From positions 5,160,412 to 5,224,411 of the forward strand of contig KV748180.1 of assembly GCA_001692895.1 (NCBI GenBank): DNA of 64,000 nt. The letters run 5' to 3'. Both the position numbers and the translations under genes were made by a program. The stretch is from Cenococcum geophilum 1.58. Its lineage: Eukaryota > Ascomycota > Dothideomycetes > Gloniales > Gloniaceae. Positions 35,373 through 48,900 of this stretch are shown one piece after another. How positions within the stretch are numbered: position 1 is the stretch's first letter; every line of letters starts with the position of its first letter. The notes beneath the pieces are model-generated. The model was not told the DNA's origin. It ran no database searches and was given only the letters and a program-made list of their open reading frames with translations.

Positions 35373-35699
35373 TAGAATAGTATAAGTTATTAGTATAGGT
35401 TGCTACTAGTGGGTTACTAGTAGGTTATAGACCCTAGTTAAATGGACCCTAGTTATAAACAGGCCTATTCTCTAATATATAAATAATCTACTTAGCTAGT
35501 ATAGAGTAACGGACTAGGTCTAGGAAAGGTGCTTTCTAAATTAAGCTTTATTACTAGCGTATGCTATAACCTCGCCTATAAGTTACTAGCATCGCCAGGT
35601 TACGTTAGAGTGTAGCTTATATAGGATATTAATAAATTAAAACTTCACCCTATATATACGCTGTAGTTCTTACAGTAATTATTACTTATTCTTTAATCC

Positions 35700-38600
35700 C
35701 TTAGGATATCCTCTACTCCGCTTTAATATAGGTTATATTTTAATAGCAGCGCTTGCTTTTTGCCTACGCTTTAGCTATAAGGCTAGGGTATTCCGCTTAC
35801 GGTACTCGTCTAGCAGTTATTAGTAATTCTTAAGTTCTGTCTTATATTTCTATTTATTATACTTATTTAGCTATCCTAGCTATTTAATAAGGTACTGCGG
35901 TTATCTAGTATAATTCTAGTAGGTAACGATTGCTTTTACTTCCTAGCTACCTTCCTTAAGCTCTTTTACTACTAGGGGTTAAAACCTAGGGTATAACCTA
36001 TAAGGCTCTAGTAGGGAGACATAGAAGACTAGGTAGAGCTATGCTATAGTAGGTAGAAGCTCTAGCTTATATACTTACTACCCTACGCGCTTTAGGATCT
36101 AAAACGGTCCTATAAACTTATAGTTAAGCTTTTTATAGGAACGTTTCGTGTGGATATTCTTAGAGAAGAGTAGGACTTATTTACTAACGGCAAAGTGCTT
36201 AGCTAGGTGGTAATAATTATAGTATTTTACCTAAAGCTTTTAGGTGTATATTATTAACGCCGCCGCTACCTTATATATAAGGCGCAGGCGTTATAGGTAC
36301 GTCTCTACAAGTTAGATATTTGTTAACTTAGACCCCTCCCTACCTTACTAGGCGTCTTAAACGCTATTTAGGACTCTATCTAGGACGTTTAGTAGCTAGC
36401 TATAGGCGAGCTTAATAGGGGAATGCTTTGTTATAGTATGGACCTTAGAGTTATAGGTAAAGGCTACTTCTTTAAGTAGGGAGGCCTAATTAGACTATTC
36501 CTAGTTTATAAATATATATAGGTATACCTTAAGCTCCTAGTTCTAGCGCTTTATTTAACTATCTGTTTATAGGTAGAATATAGTACTAAGTTTACGTTAA
36601 ACGCGAAGATAGTAGTATATAGTGCTCTAGTACTCGCTTATAAATACACTACCCCTATTAGATTTAGAGGCCTTATTTATATAAAGACTTTAAATAAGAG
36701 TTCTGCGAGTTACGTAGCATTAATTATCTTATATACTAGATAGTAGCGCACTAGCTTTATAAAACGGTCTATAAGAATAAGGACGGAGTTATACTCTACG
36801 CTATTAGGAGTCTTAGACTTTAGGAGATCTATAATAAAGTTAAGTAAATAATACCGCTAGGCTCGGGTGGGGGCCTAGAAAGGCTATAGCTTATTATAGG
36901 GTTTATAGCGGCGCGATTTAAAGTGTTAATAGGTATTATAATTATCTAGGTATTTGCGGAGGTCCTAAGTAAGGCCGTTTTAAGTATACTTTTACGCGAT
37001 TACCTTAAAAGTATAGTTAAAACTATAGTAGCCGCCTATAGGATCGTTATAATTCCGCTTAAGGATCTCCTATTATAGTAGTATATAATTTAGCACCTAG
37101 ATCTTATTATTTTACCTTAGGGGTCCTTAATTATTAAGGGTATAGTCCTTATTACTAGTAGGAACTTATTTTTAGGTTAACTAATTATATATAGAGCGTA
37201 TAAAGGTATCCCTTTTTTATACTCTATAAATAAAATTAACTAGTAATTTAGGGGTTTGTTTTATAAACGCCGTTTCGGCTAAAGCAGCTATTACTACTTC
37301 TTACTATGGTATAAGACTCTGCGTAAAGTTAGTACTAGCGAAGTAACGTATAATGCGTAGGTAACTTACTAGGTTATTATAGGGGACCATAGCCTAGGCT
37401 AAGGGGTCTTCCCTAGGGTTAAGCGCTATTAGGTTAGTTAAAGTGGTTTTAAAGAGAATAGTAGGACGCTCTAGTCCGCCAGCGCTAAGTTTATAAGGGT
37501 TACTCGCATACTATATATATGCTACTCGCTAGTTTAGTATAGTAGCACTAAGGCCTATAACCTATAACTTTTGCTATAATATAGGCAGTATAGCATTAAG
37601 GATTGTCCTTTTACTGCTATCTTTAAAGCCTTTAGTATAATTTAGGTGCCGGGATAGTATATTAACGGGATTTACTTTACCTAGATTATATTTAATCTTA
37701 AAATTAAACTTAGCTAGTTCTTTAGTATACCGGGCCTAGTAAGTAGATAAGCTTTTAATAGTTATAAAGTACCTAAGATTATTATAATTATAGAGCACGC
37801 GCGTTATATATATATAGTGTATTTAAGGTAGTAGCGCCATATCTTAAAATATTGCACTATAATAAGTAGTTCTTTATTATACGTATTATACCGTACTTTT
37901 AGGCTAGTAAGCTTCTAACTATAATAAGCAATTGGATACTAGTAGAGTTAATCTTTTTACCCTAAAGGCTGTAGAAGTATACCGCTATAGGTATAGTTAA
38001 AAGCGTCAGTAATTACTATTAGGGGTAGATTAGGGTTAAAGTAGTAAAGTAGAGAAGCCTATATAAATATAGCGCGTAGCTTACGGAACGCCTACTATAT
38101 ATTATTAGGCCAGGACTAAGGTTAGTACTATTTAGTAGGCCCTTTTAACTTACGTTTCTGCTTCTTCTCCCTATCTAATATTAGGTTGTAATGTGCCTAT
38201 ATAAGATATACGTATAGGGGGTATACGGTATCTAAGTAGTTCTAGATAAATCGCCTATAAAAGTTAGTAAAGCTAAGAAAGACCTAGATATCCCTATAGG
38301 ACTTAGGCTTAGGCCATTCCTTAATAGATTTTACGCGGTTAGGGTCTATTATAATACCCCTAGGGGTAATAATAAAGCCTAGGAACTTAACGTTCTTAGT
38401 ATAAAAGATATATTTTAATAGTTTGGCGTATAGGCCCCAAGCGCGGAGCTGTTGTAGTACCTACTTAACGTGCTTAACGTGCTTGTCCTTATTATTTAAG
38501 TAAATAAGAATATTATCTAGGTAAATTACGTAGATAGTATCTACTAGGGTTTCTAAAGCTTTATAAATATAGCTCTAAAACGTTATAGGGGTGTTAGTAA

Positions 38601-41147
38601 AATTAAAGGGCATTACTAAGTACTTAAAGTAACTATAGCGTGTCTTAAATACAGTCTTTTATTTATCTCCCTTTTTAACATAAATCCTATAGTACGCATT
38701 ATAAAGATTTAGCTTTATAAATATCTTCGCATAGCTAAGCCTATTAAAGAGTTTACTAACTAGCGGTAGGGGGTACCGATTTTTAATTGTAATCTTATTT
38801 AGGCGTCTATAGTTAACGTATAGCCGCATTATACCGTCTGCTTTTAGTATAAAGAGGATAGGCGCTTTAGTAGGCGACTTGCTAGGCCTAATTTAGCCCT
38901 TCTTAAGAGCACTATCTAGGTACTTTTATAAGATCTACAACTCTTTCTATAAGAGGTTATAGAGGGGCATTTATTATAGTGTTTTACCTTCTTCTAAGTT
39001 AATTATATAGTTATACTTAGAGTTCTGCGGTAGTATGCTTGCTAGCTTATTAGAGAAGATATTAATTTCCTCCTTATATATATCTAGTAGGCTAGAGGCT
39101 ACGGAGGTTAAAGCGACTATTATATAGTAGTATGCTTCCAGGAGCTAGTAAAGAGAAAGGTATAGCCGATATACGTTTTGTAGGTATACTCGCATAGAGA
39201 GTATATATAGCTTTACTGTAGTATACTTAATAGTTTTAGGGTTTTAATTACCTCCCCCTTATATATAGGTAATCTACGCCGGCACTAGAGGGTCTCTATA
39301 GGTACTTACTGCTAGTAACGGCAGGTCCTCTACTATATTTATAACCAGTGTCTCTATATCTAAAGGGTCTGCACAGGTACTCACTACTAGTAATAACAGG
39401 TCCTCTATTATATTTACGACCGGCGTAAAGAAGGAGTCTTCTAGCTATAGTGAATAGACTATTTTACTAGCCTTAATGTCTACCAGGAAAGCATTAAGGG
39501 TGACTATTTAGAGGCGTCTAGGGTCTAAAGTACCCTAGATAAACTATTTAAAATAGAAGCTAATTAATAGATCTGCTTCCGCGAGCTAATCCTATTTAAG
39601 AACTATATTATAACTATTAAATAAGCTGCCCTAAAAGGTCTGCGGGCTAATAGTGTAAGGGGTACCCTAGAAGTCGCTAGTAGTAACTATTAGATTATAG
39701 GTATTCTAGATTATTATCTAGTTATTATTAAGGAAATATATAATAGGTTTATATAAACGTAGCGCGTAGCGTATAGGTAGGTTAAACCTATAGACGACAT
39801 CTTAATTAATAAGGTTAATTTGGTACCTATTATTATATAAAGTATATAGGCGGACTTTACCCTAAGGCGTATCTATTATAACGTGTACTATAATACGTTT
39901 CTTCTCTCCCTCTATATTAGGCCCTAGTTATAGTTAAGAAAGATACGCTACTAGAGCTTTAGGTTTTCTAAAGGCCAAGCTAACTTCTCTTTATTGGCCT
40001 ACTTCTAGTATTTCTTATAGTAGCCGCCTATAGTCCTTTAACTTATATACGTAGCACTAGTGTTTAGGGGGTCCCCTAAGCCATCTAGCTTTTAGGTAAT
40101 CTCCTTAGGAGTTTACTTAAAGCGTTACCCTTTTTAGGTTCTATTCCCTAAGCTTAACTCTATAAAGCCTATACTACGACCGCGCTTTATATATAATAAT
40201 TTACTACTACTACTTACGCGATCTTCTGCGAGCTTTATAGTATTAAGTAATTACTTTATACGGCGGATTTTATTAAAGAGGTCTTTAGTGGTTTTTACCT
40301 ATTAGGCAAAGTTCTAGCAGAAGAGCTCTATTTATAGGTAGGCTAGGAGATATAAGAACTAAAAGTCTACCTATTATTTAGGATTAATAAAAGGGGTATA
40401 AGAGAAGAGGTCCTTTAAGCTATGTATATAGGCTAGGAAGACATTAAACCTCTAGTTCTCCTTTATAATAGCTATATAGTATATTATAGCATTATTAAAG
40501 CGTCTTACTATAGGGTTCCTAATCTAGTCTTAGACTATAGTCTTAAACTTATCCTATAGTAAAGGACCCTTATCCTTAGTACCTAACCGGCGATAAACTA
40601 GTTAGGTAATTATCTTCTCTTTTATAAGACCTTTAATGGCCTAGCGCGTGCGTCACTTATAGTTATAGTTAGCGTTATTAACCTTAAATTGGTTCTTAAC
40701 TACGGCAATCTACTAGTTAAAATGCTGTTAAGTAATACCGCTAATATTAGGTAGTAACTTCTTAACTAGGGCGTTAAGATTTATTTAGTGTATATATTTG
40801 CTATATAACTTATACTCTTTACTAAAGAGGCAATAGGAGGGCTTTATTAAATTAATAATACTCTATAAGTTAGCTATTTTCTTAGCTAGCTTATCTAGCT
40901 CCTTTATATTAGCGGTATTAGGTAAAATACTAGTAACCTTACTAAGCTCCTGTTAAGCCTAGGTATATAAGTTAAACTAGTTTTTAGCGTTCGTAAATAT
41001 CTAATCGTTTTAAGATTTGGAAAATAGCTTAAATGCTATTAGTATGCTTTTAGCGGTTTCGTTTATACTAGATCCTAAGGCGTTCTGCGGTTGCATTGCT
41101 AGTGTATTACTATTAGGTATAGGCGTTGGTTTTCTTTTTAAAGGTAT
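35700..41147 (-). pseudogene. Gypsy B2 gag-pol remnant
   Basis: The gag start has been lost: the codon matching the B1 ATG reads ATA (41147-41145), again TpG to TpA. Gag reads PLKRKPTPIPNSNTLAMQPQ. RT shows FNNLPFGLTNAPITFQ, YLDN at 38512-38517 (YLDD in active enzymes), NNKDKHVKHV and KFLGFIITPRGI. The integrase C-terminus (HTKRSYKKLNYKFIGPF and LVFYVSLLEPY, about 36000-36180) is followed by a chromodomain-like part with VVKELKEGS and QYLIK (about 35880-35960). Numerous TAA/TAG. Confidence 0.88.
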
Positions 41148-41199
41148 TATAGAAAAATTAAACCGGCTATCCTCCTAAGGGGATTAGAAAGGATTTAAA

Positions 41200-41424
41200 T
41201 GTAAGGTAAAGATATAGATAGGGAGTCTAATAATAGAATAATAGGTATATTGTATAGACAGAGATAAATCCTTAAGGGAAAAGGAGGGGTCTATATATAT
41301 GGTAAGAAGGGTTTTCCTTAGGTATATATAGAGCACATACCTTACGGGCGAGTTACCCCTAGGTTGCCCTAGGGTCGCCTATACCTTATAGCTATATAAC
41401 TATCTACTTAGGTTTTACCTAATA
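41200..41424 (-). repeat. 5' LTR of Gypsy B2
   Basis: TGTAAGGT to ACCTAATA, 225 bp, same length as the partner LTR. Confidence 0.94.
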
Positions 41425-42173
41425 CTTCTATAGTCTTTAATATAATAACTCTATTTTCCGTAATTTATATAAGCTCCTTTTTTAAACCATTTTTCTTACT
41501 ATAGAGTCTACCTAAACGTCTTTTACTGCTAAAATCCCTAGTTTAGCCTTTGCTCTCTAGACCTTTAATTACTTAATTCTTATTCTCTAGGTTTCTATAG
41601 TTGTTTATTCTATTTCTTATTTTCCTTAATACTACTTAGGTCTATTAGCTTTACGCTATACTATAGTTTTTAATTTTAACTTTATTATTACGTGTCTTAC
41701 GCCTTATATAACTATAGAACTCTATCCTAACCCTTTTTAGTTTACTCTCTTTAGTAAATCCTATTATTAATCTTAATTACTTAATTAATTAAATCCCTAA
41801 AAGTATCCATATCTTTTATTAAAATAATTACGTCCTAGACTTTCGCTTTAAGTCCTTGTTTATACTATACTATAAGCGCTTTATTATTCTATTTAACTTA
41901 TATTACTAATATCTAAAACTATATTATATACTTAATTACTAAAGTCCTCTATATTAGGTTTTAAAGCTTTCTCTCTACTATAGTAGTTGCCTCTAGGTCT
42001 CTAAACATTTGCGTTAATTATTCTATAAACCTACTTTAACTTAAGAACATATATCGTACCTTATAGTTAGTAGTTGTTATACTATACTCCTATACCTCTA
42101 TAAGGTAAGGTTTAAACTACTTAAGTGCCCTTCCCATTAAGAATAATCCTGTATAAGCGACTTAATCTATAGG
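41425..42173 (-). pseudogene. Gypsy A' gag segment
   Basis: Colinear with A3 60798-61555. Minus-strand gag blocks corresponding to the A3 gag FKVL-EGVKLLIPMDRIAYAG and KWFKFYLIEI region. It ends at AATCTATAGG (42173), where Copia-like D1 begins; the N-terminus and 5' LTR do not reappear in the window. Confidence 0.82.
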
Positions 42174-43340
42174 TATATAATTACAGCACCTGGTATACCA
42201 AACGCGTATCTACGCGTTTAGTGCACTAACCACTTACTTATAACTAATTAGGGGGGAGGGCGCGTCAGCATATAAACTACGTAGTCTACCTTAATAGAAT
42301 TGACAGTTACCACTATCTAAAAGAGCATATAATACTATACGTATTTCGTGCCCCTAGATATAACTTACTTATATTATTAAGTTAATACAAATACTAATTA
42401 GTAAGCGCGCACAGATTAGCAATTACTTAACACCTCCCACTAAGCGATACACGATAGCAACTACCCGTTTATATCCTAGTACGACCTACTAAAAGGTTAG
42501 AAGTTAGGGATTATAGACTATTACTAACTCTATATACTTATTTAAGTCTTAGTACGGTTTACTAAAAGTTTATAAACGTAAATACAGACCTTTACGGAAC
42601 CTCTTACCCTCCTATAAACCATTACGGACCTATTAATTGCCTTTACGAACCATTATAAGACCTCTTAAACTATTATAGACCCGTTAATTAATTTTACGGA
42701 CCGTTATAAGACCTCCTCTACCTGCTATAAGCTACTACTACCCGTTACAGCTTATTTAAATATACTACGCTATATAATATAGCTAATATAAGTAAGCAAA
42801 TTAATAAAGGTTAAAAGAAGTAGAGTTAGGGAGTTAACCTTACGTCTATAAACGGCGTTAACAATTATATTAATTTTAAAATCCTTAAATACGGATACTT
42901 TAAGCTTCTAAATAATAATCTAAGAACCCTTTACTCTTCCACTTTATAATTAACTTATCTAACAAAAACTTAGAGCTCTTGCTGCACCTAGCCCAAAAAG
43001 ACTAAAACCAACTAAAAGAACCCTAAGAAATACCTAGAGAATCCCCCTAAGATGCATGCATCGCAGGGGAGGCACACGTCAAGCGACAGTAGTGCGTACC
43101 CGCGCGCGACTATTAGATCTACGCCTAACAATAGCCTTCCACAATAAAGACGGACGAATACCATACTATAAAACGGATATACCCCTATTAAGAAGGCATC
43201 TACCAAAATATAAAGCCTATTAGACGCGTCTAGTATACAGAATTATAGGGGAGTAACTATTAGCTATAACAAACTTACGCAGCTAGCAAAATAGCTACGC
43301 CAGTCTAGTAAACCGTAGGCGCCCCTCTAGCAAACCCTTA
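42174..43340 (+). mobile_element. Copia-like D1 (5' LTR and leader), interrupted by D2
   Basis: An LTR at 42174-42393 (inverted relative to D2 LTRs and about 220 bp because of small deletions) is followed by CTAATTAGTAAGCGCG, the same sequence that follows the D2 5' LTR, which marks the primer-site side. The remaining 950 bp contain imperfect repeats of TTTACGGACCRTTATAAGACC (about 42570-42720). I cannot recognise coding sequence. It is cut at 43340 by D2 (target CCTTA); DNA at 51440-51510 may be its continuation. Confidence 0.7.
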
Positions 43341-43615
43341 TGTTGGTACCAATTTAATAGTATAAGTCGTGTCTAGGGGCACGAAATACGTTTAGTATCA
43401 TATGCTCATTTAGACGGTGGTGACTGACTCTTATATTGAAGCAGACTACGGGGTCTATATACTGATGCGCCTCCCCTAATTAGTCAGTGCCTTGTAAGCA
43501 GATAGTTGGTGCACCGACGCGTAAGCAGTAATTAGTACACCAAACGCGTAAACGCGTACTTGGTGTACTAAGCGCGTAAGTACGCGGCTCATACAACAGG
43601 TGCTGTAATCAGACA
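43341..43615 (-). repeat. 3' LTR of Copia D2
   Basis: TGTTGGTACCAATTTAAT to GTAATCAGACA. It contains palindromic ACGCGTAAACGCGT-type motifs. It is less RIP-mutated than the other LTR (GATGACTG versus GATAACTA-type changes). Confidence 0.95.
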
Positions 43616-44124
43616 CTAGCGATACTTAAAAAATGGAACCACCTATATATAGCCTCCGTAATTGCTTTAATAAAACTGTAAAACGCAAAAGAAAATACAT
43701 AGGAAATCTCCCCTAAGGTGCCGTCTAGGCTGCTTTCCAAACGGTGCTTTAAGCTGGTCGTAGGTCCACCAAGTTCCACCATAGCTTTCCACCGTTTTCC
43801 ACCTGTACCGTACAACAAGCCGTACAGCCCTCCAACAGGCCGTAGACGTACCATAGGTGCGTCGTTAATCCCGTTCTACCCATTCTATAACTTCTAGGTT
43901 AAGCTTATTTATATTAATTAGGGTTTTAAGGGCTTAACACGGCTTTACCTTAGTCATAGCGTCTACTAGGTTATTTCCGCCGCTAATCCATTTGACCTCC
44001 GTAATCTCGCGTTGTTTGTAGGCCTAATATAAGCATATTAGGTCGACCATAAGCCTCTTCTCTTGTGTTATACCTAGCTTGACTAAGTAGTTATAGAGGG
44101 ACTTTAAATCGGTGTATAAGACTA

Positions 44125-45936
44125 ACGTCTTAGCCACCCAGTCGAGCCAGCCACCCGGTCGAGCCACCTGTCGATCGCGATTCAAATCACCTCCTTTTCG
44201 ATGCATACTACCTTTTCCTACACCACAACCATGGGCTCAATGGCCACCGAATCGCTTGATCTTGATCAAGATGCTCGAATGGCACTTGCGATTTCGCATC
44301 TACAAGCCAACCCCGACCAATCTATTCGTCAAATTGCCCGAACTTTTGGCTTACCGCGATCAACTCTTAACCACCGTTTGAACGGCCGTCAATTAAGTCG
44401 AGAGTTTTCGCAAGCTTAGCAAAAGCTCTTAGTTATTAAGGAGGACTCTCTAATTAAATGGATTAATACAATGGCAAGCTAGGGGTGGCTACCAAGAGTA
44501 CAACACCTTAAGTCTATGGCCAAAGATATTCTCAAATCGAGAGGGAGTCCTACTGAGCTTGGCCAACATTGGTATAAGAACTTCCTTTATCGCCACCCAG
44601 AACTTAAAGCCAGATTCGCCAGAGACCTTAATTAAAAAAGAAAGGATGCTAAGGATCCTAAAATTATTCAAGAATGGTTTAATTTATATATAGCCACGGT
44701 CGCAAAGTATGGAGTCTCTACAGAAGATCAATATAATATGGATGAGAAAGGAACTGCCTTAGGAGTTGGCGATAAGGTCAAGGTATTAGTTCCTCAATCG
44801 CAGGCCCAAGCCTTTACTGCAGAGCCAGGCAATCGCGAGTAGGTGTCCTTAATTGAATGTATATCAGGAGGTCGATATTAATTACCTCCTTATATTATCT
44901 TTAAGGGCAAGCAAGTACAACAAGCTTAGATAACCGCACGTCTTAATCCTAAGACGGTAATTCGAGTAAGCGATTCGGGCTGGACCAATTCGGATATAGC
45001 TCTTAACTGGTTAAATCACTTCAACTTATATACTAAGCCACGACTCCAAAGAATCTATCGCTTGTTAATTCTTAATGGCCACGAGAGCCACGTCTCAATA
45101 CCATTCATTGAGTATTGCGAGGCTTATAAGATCGTGCCTCTCTGCCTTCCTCCTCATTCGACGCATATACTACAGCCTTTAGATGTTGGTATATTCGGCC
45201 CTCTCTCACGAGCTTACAAAAAGCGCCTTAACGATACTGCGCTATACGGAGCCTTGGCTATTTCAAAGCAAGAGTTCTTAGAGATATACCAAGCTGCACG
45301 CAGTCAAGCTATATCGTTAACCAATATAGCAAGTGCATGGCGGGCAACAGGCCTTATTCCTTACGATCCTTCTGCTGTTCTATTAAAGATTTAACCAGAA
45401 ACTCCTCCATTTGCAAGCCTTACAAATAAGGATGGTATTCGAATTGATATTCCTATATTGCCTTCCGTTAGAGAAAAAATTAATGAAGTTATTGATTCGG
45501 TTATACAAGGTGCTACACCCTTACGCTCTAAAGCTTTGCTTGATCTACAGCAAATTGCCTTAAGAACTCTTGCTGATAAAACTGTACTTCAGCGTATAAA
45601 TATGGAGCTTATTGAGAAGCAGAAGAGGCAGCGTGGAGCACAGGGCAAGACGTCATATGGTAAGGCACGAGTTCTATCAGTAAGGGAGGCTCTACAAAAG
45701 AACCAAGAGCGGGAGCAAAAGGAGCAGGTAGAGGCCGCTCAAAAGGAACGCCGTATGGCTCTACGAGGTGTAATAGGCTTCGCGAAGAAGGTGTGGAAGG
45801 AACTTCCAATGCAGGACGATCTTTTTGTATAATATCAATATAATTTAACAAATTTGGGTGAGAGTCCGTGCATACGAGAGCTCTGCTCTAGGGATGGCTC
45901 GACCGGGTGGCTGGCTCGACTGGGTGGCTAAGACGT
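44125..45936 (+). mobile_element. Fot1/pogo-like DNA transposon (1812 bp)
   Basis: Perfect 42-bp terminal inverted repeats starting ACGTCTTAGCCACCCAGTCG, flanked by TA (44123-44124, 45937-45938); removing it restores the D2 RNase H frame (VLYTDLKSL). It encodes one transposase. It has few mutations and intact ends, so it is a late arrival. Confidence 0.96.
44231..45832 (+). pseudogene. pogo/Fot1 transposase with seven nonsense codons
   Basis: A single 534-codon frame without frameshift. It begins MGSMATESLDLD (an in-frame ATG also exists at 44201), with an N-terminal helix-turn-helix (IRQIARTFGLPRSTLNHRL), a CENP-B-type second DNA-binding part (WLPRVQHLKSMA to LGQHWYKNFLYRHPEL), a DDE core and a basic C-terminal coiled coil. 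The catalytic triad is DD35D: Asp171 (YNMDEKG), position 282, and Asp318 (LQPLDVGIFG). Position 282 reads N in LILNGHESH, so the enzyme would be dead even without stops. Premature stops are at 44417, 44480, 44633, 44840, 44879, 44927 and 45392, all TAA/TAG. All fit RIP of CAA/CAG or TGG. Confidence 0.95.
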
Positions 45937-48900
45937 TAGGGGTAACTGCTCCAGTTATAGGATCTTCTAAACTGTTAATTTAATTGCGGCTGCTATATTA
46001 AAGCCATAAGCTAGTATATATAGTTCGGAAGCCAGAACGCTGCGGGTTACTTATTTACACTTAATTAAAGACTAGTACAGTATATTTACGTCCTAGTTAC
46101 AGTCCGTAAGTACAAGTATAAAACCGATTTATAATAATAGGTCCTTATTATTAGCGAAGAAAGCGTCCATAAATACCAGTAGGCTAAGGGAGTTTAGGTC
46201 TAGTGGTATAAAAGTAAGTCCCCTTATTACATTGTCAATTTGCCACTAAATACGCTTATTAAGCTGCTTAACATTTTCCTCTTACGAATTTACTGTCTGG
46301 GCCGCAAAGGACAAATTATAGGCAGATTTGGGTTAACAGACCATGGCAATATAGGCGCCTCTTACGCGTTATGCAACGTATTAGTCCTTTATATTTACAG
46401 TCTTATAGGTCTCTCCGCGGGAGCTAGTAAGGTCTATAGGCCTTACTGTAATAGGCCTTAAGTTTTAAGCTTAGCGTTCCTAAGTCAGCTTAATTAGGTT
46501 GCCCTTTTAGGTAATTAAGCCTCCATTAAACTTAATTGGATTTTGCTCAGTTAGCTACTCTTACGGCTTTACTAAGAACTTTACCTTTTATAGTTTAGTC
46601 TCTTTAGCGTCCGCAAAGGTTTGGTCTGCTAGGAAAAGGGTATCATCTATTTGGAGTCCAACGATACCAAGGCTATTTAATTGGGTGTATAGGAGGCAGG
46701 GGTCGTAGGTTAACTGTTCCATTTTAAGTCTACTAATATGGTGCTAGTGGTACGTCTTAAACTAGTAGTTCCCAGCTTCCAGTACTCCGTAAAGAGGTTT
46801 TATAACCCATAAAATTATTCCTAGTTATAGGTTAAGCTTACGGGGTGGTTATATAAAGATATCTCTGCTTAGGTAGGTACTAGACTGCATATAGGCTTAC
46901 GAGATATCCCATAAGTACAAAGCTATAGGTTTAATTTGCTATAGGCTAGGTATAAGTATAAGTATAATCCGTTGGCTGACTTATTAAATCGTAGGCGATT
47001 GTATAAGGACTAAGTCCTTTCCTTAGTCGTTATAAGCTTATATAATAAGCCTTAACTTTTTAAAGGCTTTATCAGTATTAGGGTACTTAATTTTATTAAT
47101 AAAGCATAAGTTAAATATACGGACGCCTTATAGAATATCCTTTTCTGCTATAACTACAAAGACGCCTTTCTTAAGTAGTCCGTTGATCTCTTTACGTCGT
47201 AAGGCCGTGAACGGGGCTTCCTATACTAGAACTGATATATCTATATACGGAGATTGCCTTACGGGTATACCTGCGGAGCTTATAGATATGCCTACGGAGC
47301 TTGCGGATATACCTATAAAGGTTATATAGTTCTCCGTCGTAGGGTTCTTATTTATAGGGTGCTTCCAGGGGCGTCCTTAACTGCGCTTTATAGTCGGCTT
47401 AATAGGTTTAGTAAGTTCCTTAGGGACTTCTAGGGTAGACGGGGGTGCTTCCAATTCATTTGGTTTGGCGGTTGCTTCTAGTTTATCTAGCTTAACGTTA
47501 TAGGTATTTTCGGGCCGAAAGTAGGGTTTTACGGACATGCTTCTGAACCTAGTTAGCCTACTAGGGAGCTATACGCAGCACGTCTTATTTTCCACAGCTA
47601 GCAAACAGTAGGGTTCGGTCTACTTGCCGCTTTCACGCTATATAAGGACTTTAGAGTTAAGCGGGAGGTTGTATACTAAGGTTATATTAGGTCTATTACG
47701 GTAATATAAGGCGTTATTAACAGTTTATTTAGCCCGTAGTTTAACTATCTCGGCTATCGCCTTCCGTATTACAGCTGCTCGTTCTATAATAGACGGGGCA
47801 GGAGGATCTAGATTGCTTATCCTTAGGTAGGCTCCGTAAACCAAGAGGGTAGGTACTAGTCTATTTAGGCTAGTGGTGTTATTAATGGCTTTTACGGCTA
47901 TCTGCAGAGCCAGTTCCTTTTAGATGTTCTTATATTTATCCATAATAATCTAGTAAGCTCTTTATAAGGCTAGGTAAGCTCGCTTAATAAGCCTAATAGA
48001 CCAGTGCGCCTTAACTAGAACAGCTTTTGTTAATATAGCTATAGCCGTAGCATACTGCTAGAATTCCTTACTGATGAAGTTTTTACTAGCGTTGTAGGTG
48101 ATATATGTAGGGGGTCCAACGTATATATCAATCCAGCAGGTCCGTAAAATATCCTAGGTGTGCTTTATAAATATATTTTATAACTAACGGGCGGCTTAGT
48201 AGCGGGTTGCCTTATTAATTATATATAGTACTAGGCTGCCGTTAATATATATAATATCTACGTATACTAAATAGTTGAAGTTAAGATTCTTATAAAGGGT
48301 GAACTTAAATCGGCCTAGAGAACGTCCGTATTTCTAGCAGTAGGAGCAGTATTTAGTTAAGTGGTTAATTACCTTTCTATCAACGTCGTCGTATCTAGAG
48401 CGTTTAAGGACTCTATATAGCTTTTCAGCTAACGGGTGGCCGAAACGGCGGTGTAGGCGGTAGATCTTAGTACTAGTAAGGTAACATAGGTTGTAGTTAA
48501 AAGACTCTTAAATATACGTCTGTAAGGTCTCTCCCTATATAAGAAACGGGTATCTAAATTGTTATATAATTGGCAGGGTAACGTGTTTACTTTTTAGGGT
48601 AGTTACTAGGCCAATTAGGGTGTCCGTAACGTTATTATAGTATACCTATAACCTATCTATATCTACAAGATAGAGTAGGAAGGGGGTATCCGCTTTTACT
48701 ATGTGGAATTTAACTAGGCTAATTAGAGTCTTAACTATAATTAATCTAATTAATGCGGTTAAGCCGATGCCGAACTGGACGTTTACGGCCCTAGTCTGCG
48801 TAGTGTCAATATCCGTATTATTATTTGTAGTGGCCTTATATGCAAGGTATTGCCCATAGCCTACAGTAGACTTCTTAGAGGCACCTATATTAATTATAAC

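Larger units (their letters stand above)
34519..41424 (-). mobile_element. Gypsy family B, full-length copy B2 (6906 bp)
   Basis: LTRs at 34519-34743 and 41200-41424 (225 bp each) with CTTCT duplicated at 34514-34518 and 41425-41429. The sequences outside join to give Gypsy A' colinear with A3 (around 60798). The element contains gag, protease, RT, RNase H, integrase and a chromodomain-like tail on the minus strand. It is RIP-mutated throughout. Confidence 0.95.
7959..42173 (-). mobile_element. Gypsy A' (host scaffold of the nest), split by four complete insertions
   Basis: A minus-strand Gypsy element can be reassembled from 7959-8610, 13351-18384, 33952-34518 and 41425-42173. The pieces are colinear with A3 (54810-61555 region), which lacks these breaks. 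The gaps are the DIRS-like element, Gypsy C and Gypsy B2; at 42174 Copia-like D1 begins, and at the left B1 is inserted in its LTR region. Its internal sequence matches families A1/A3, but its LTR diverges from theirs soon after the first 15-20 bases. The 5' LTR and gag start are not in the window. Confidence 0.9.

Noticed and set aside
43012..43206. 64-codon minus-strand ORF in D1
   Set aside because: No recognisable domain, no conservation in D2, typical chance length in this sequence.
46240..46461. 73-codon plus-strand ORF next to the pogo element
   Set aside because: Antisense shadow of the Copia D2 RNase H/RT region.
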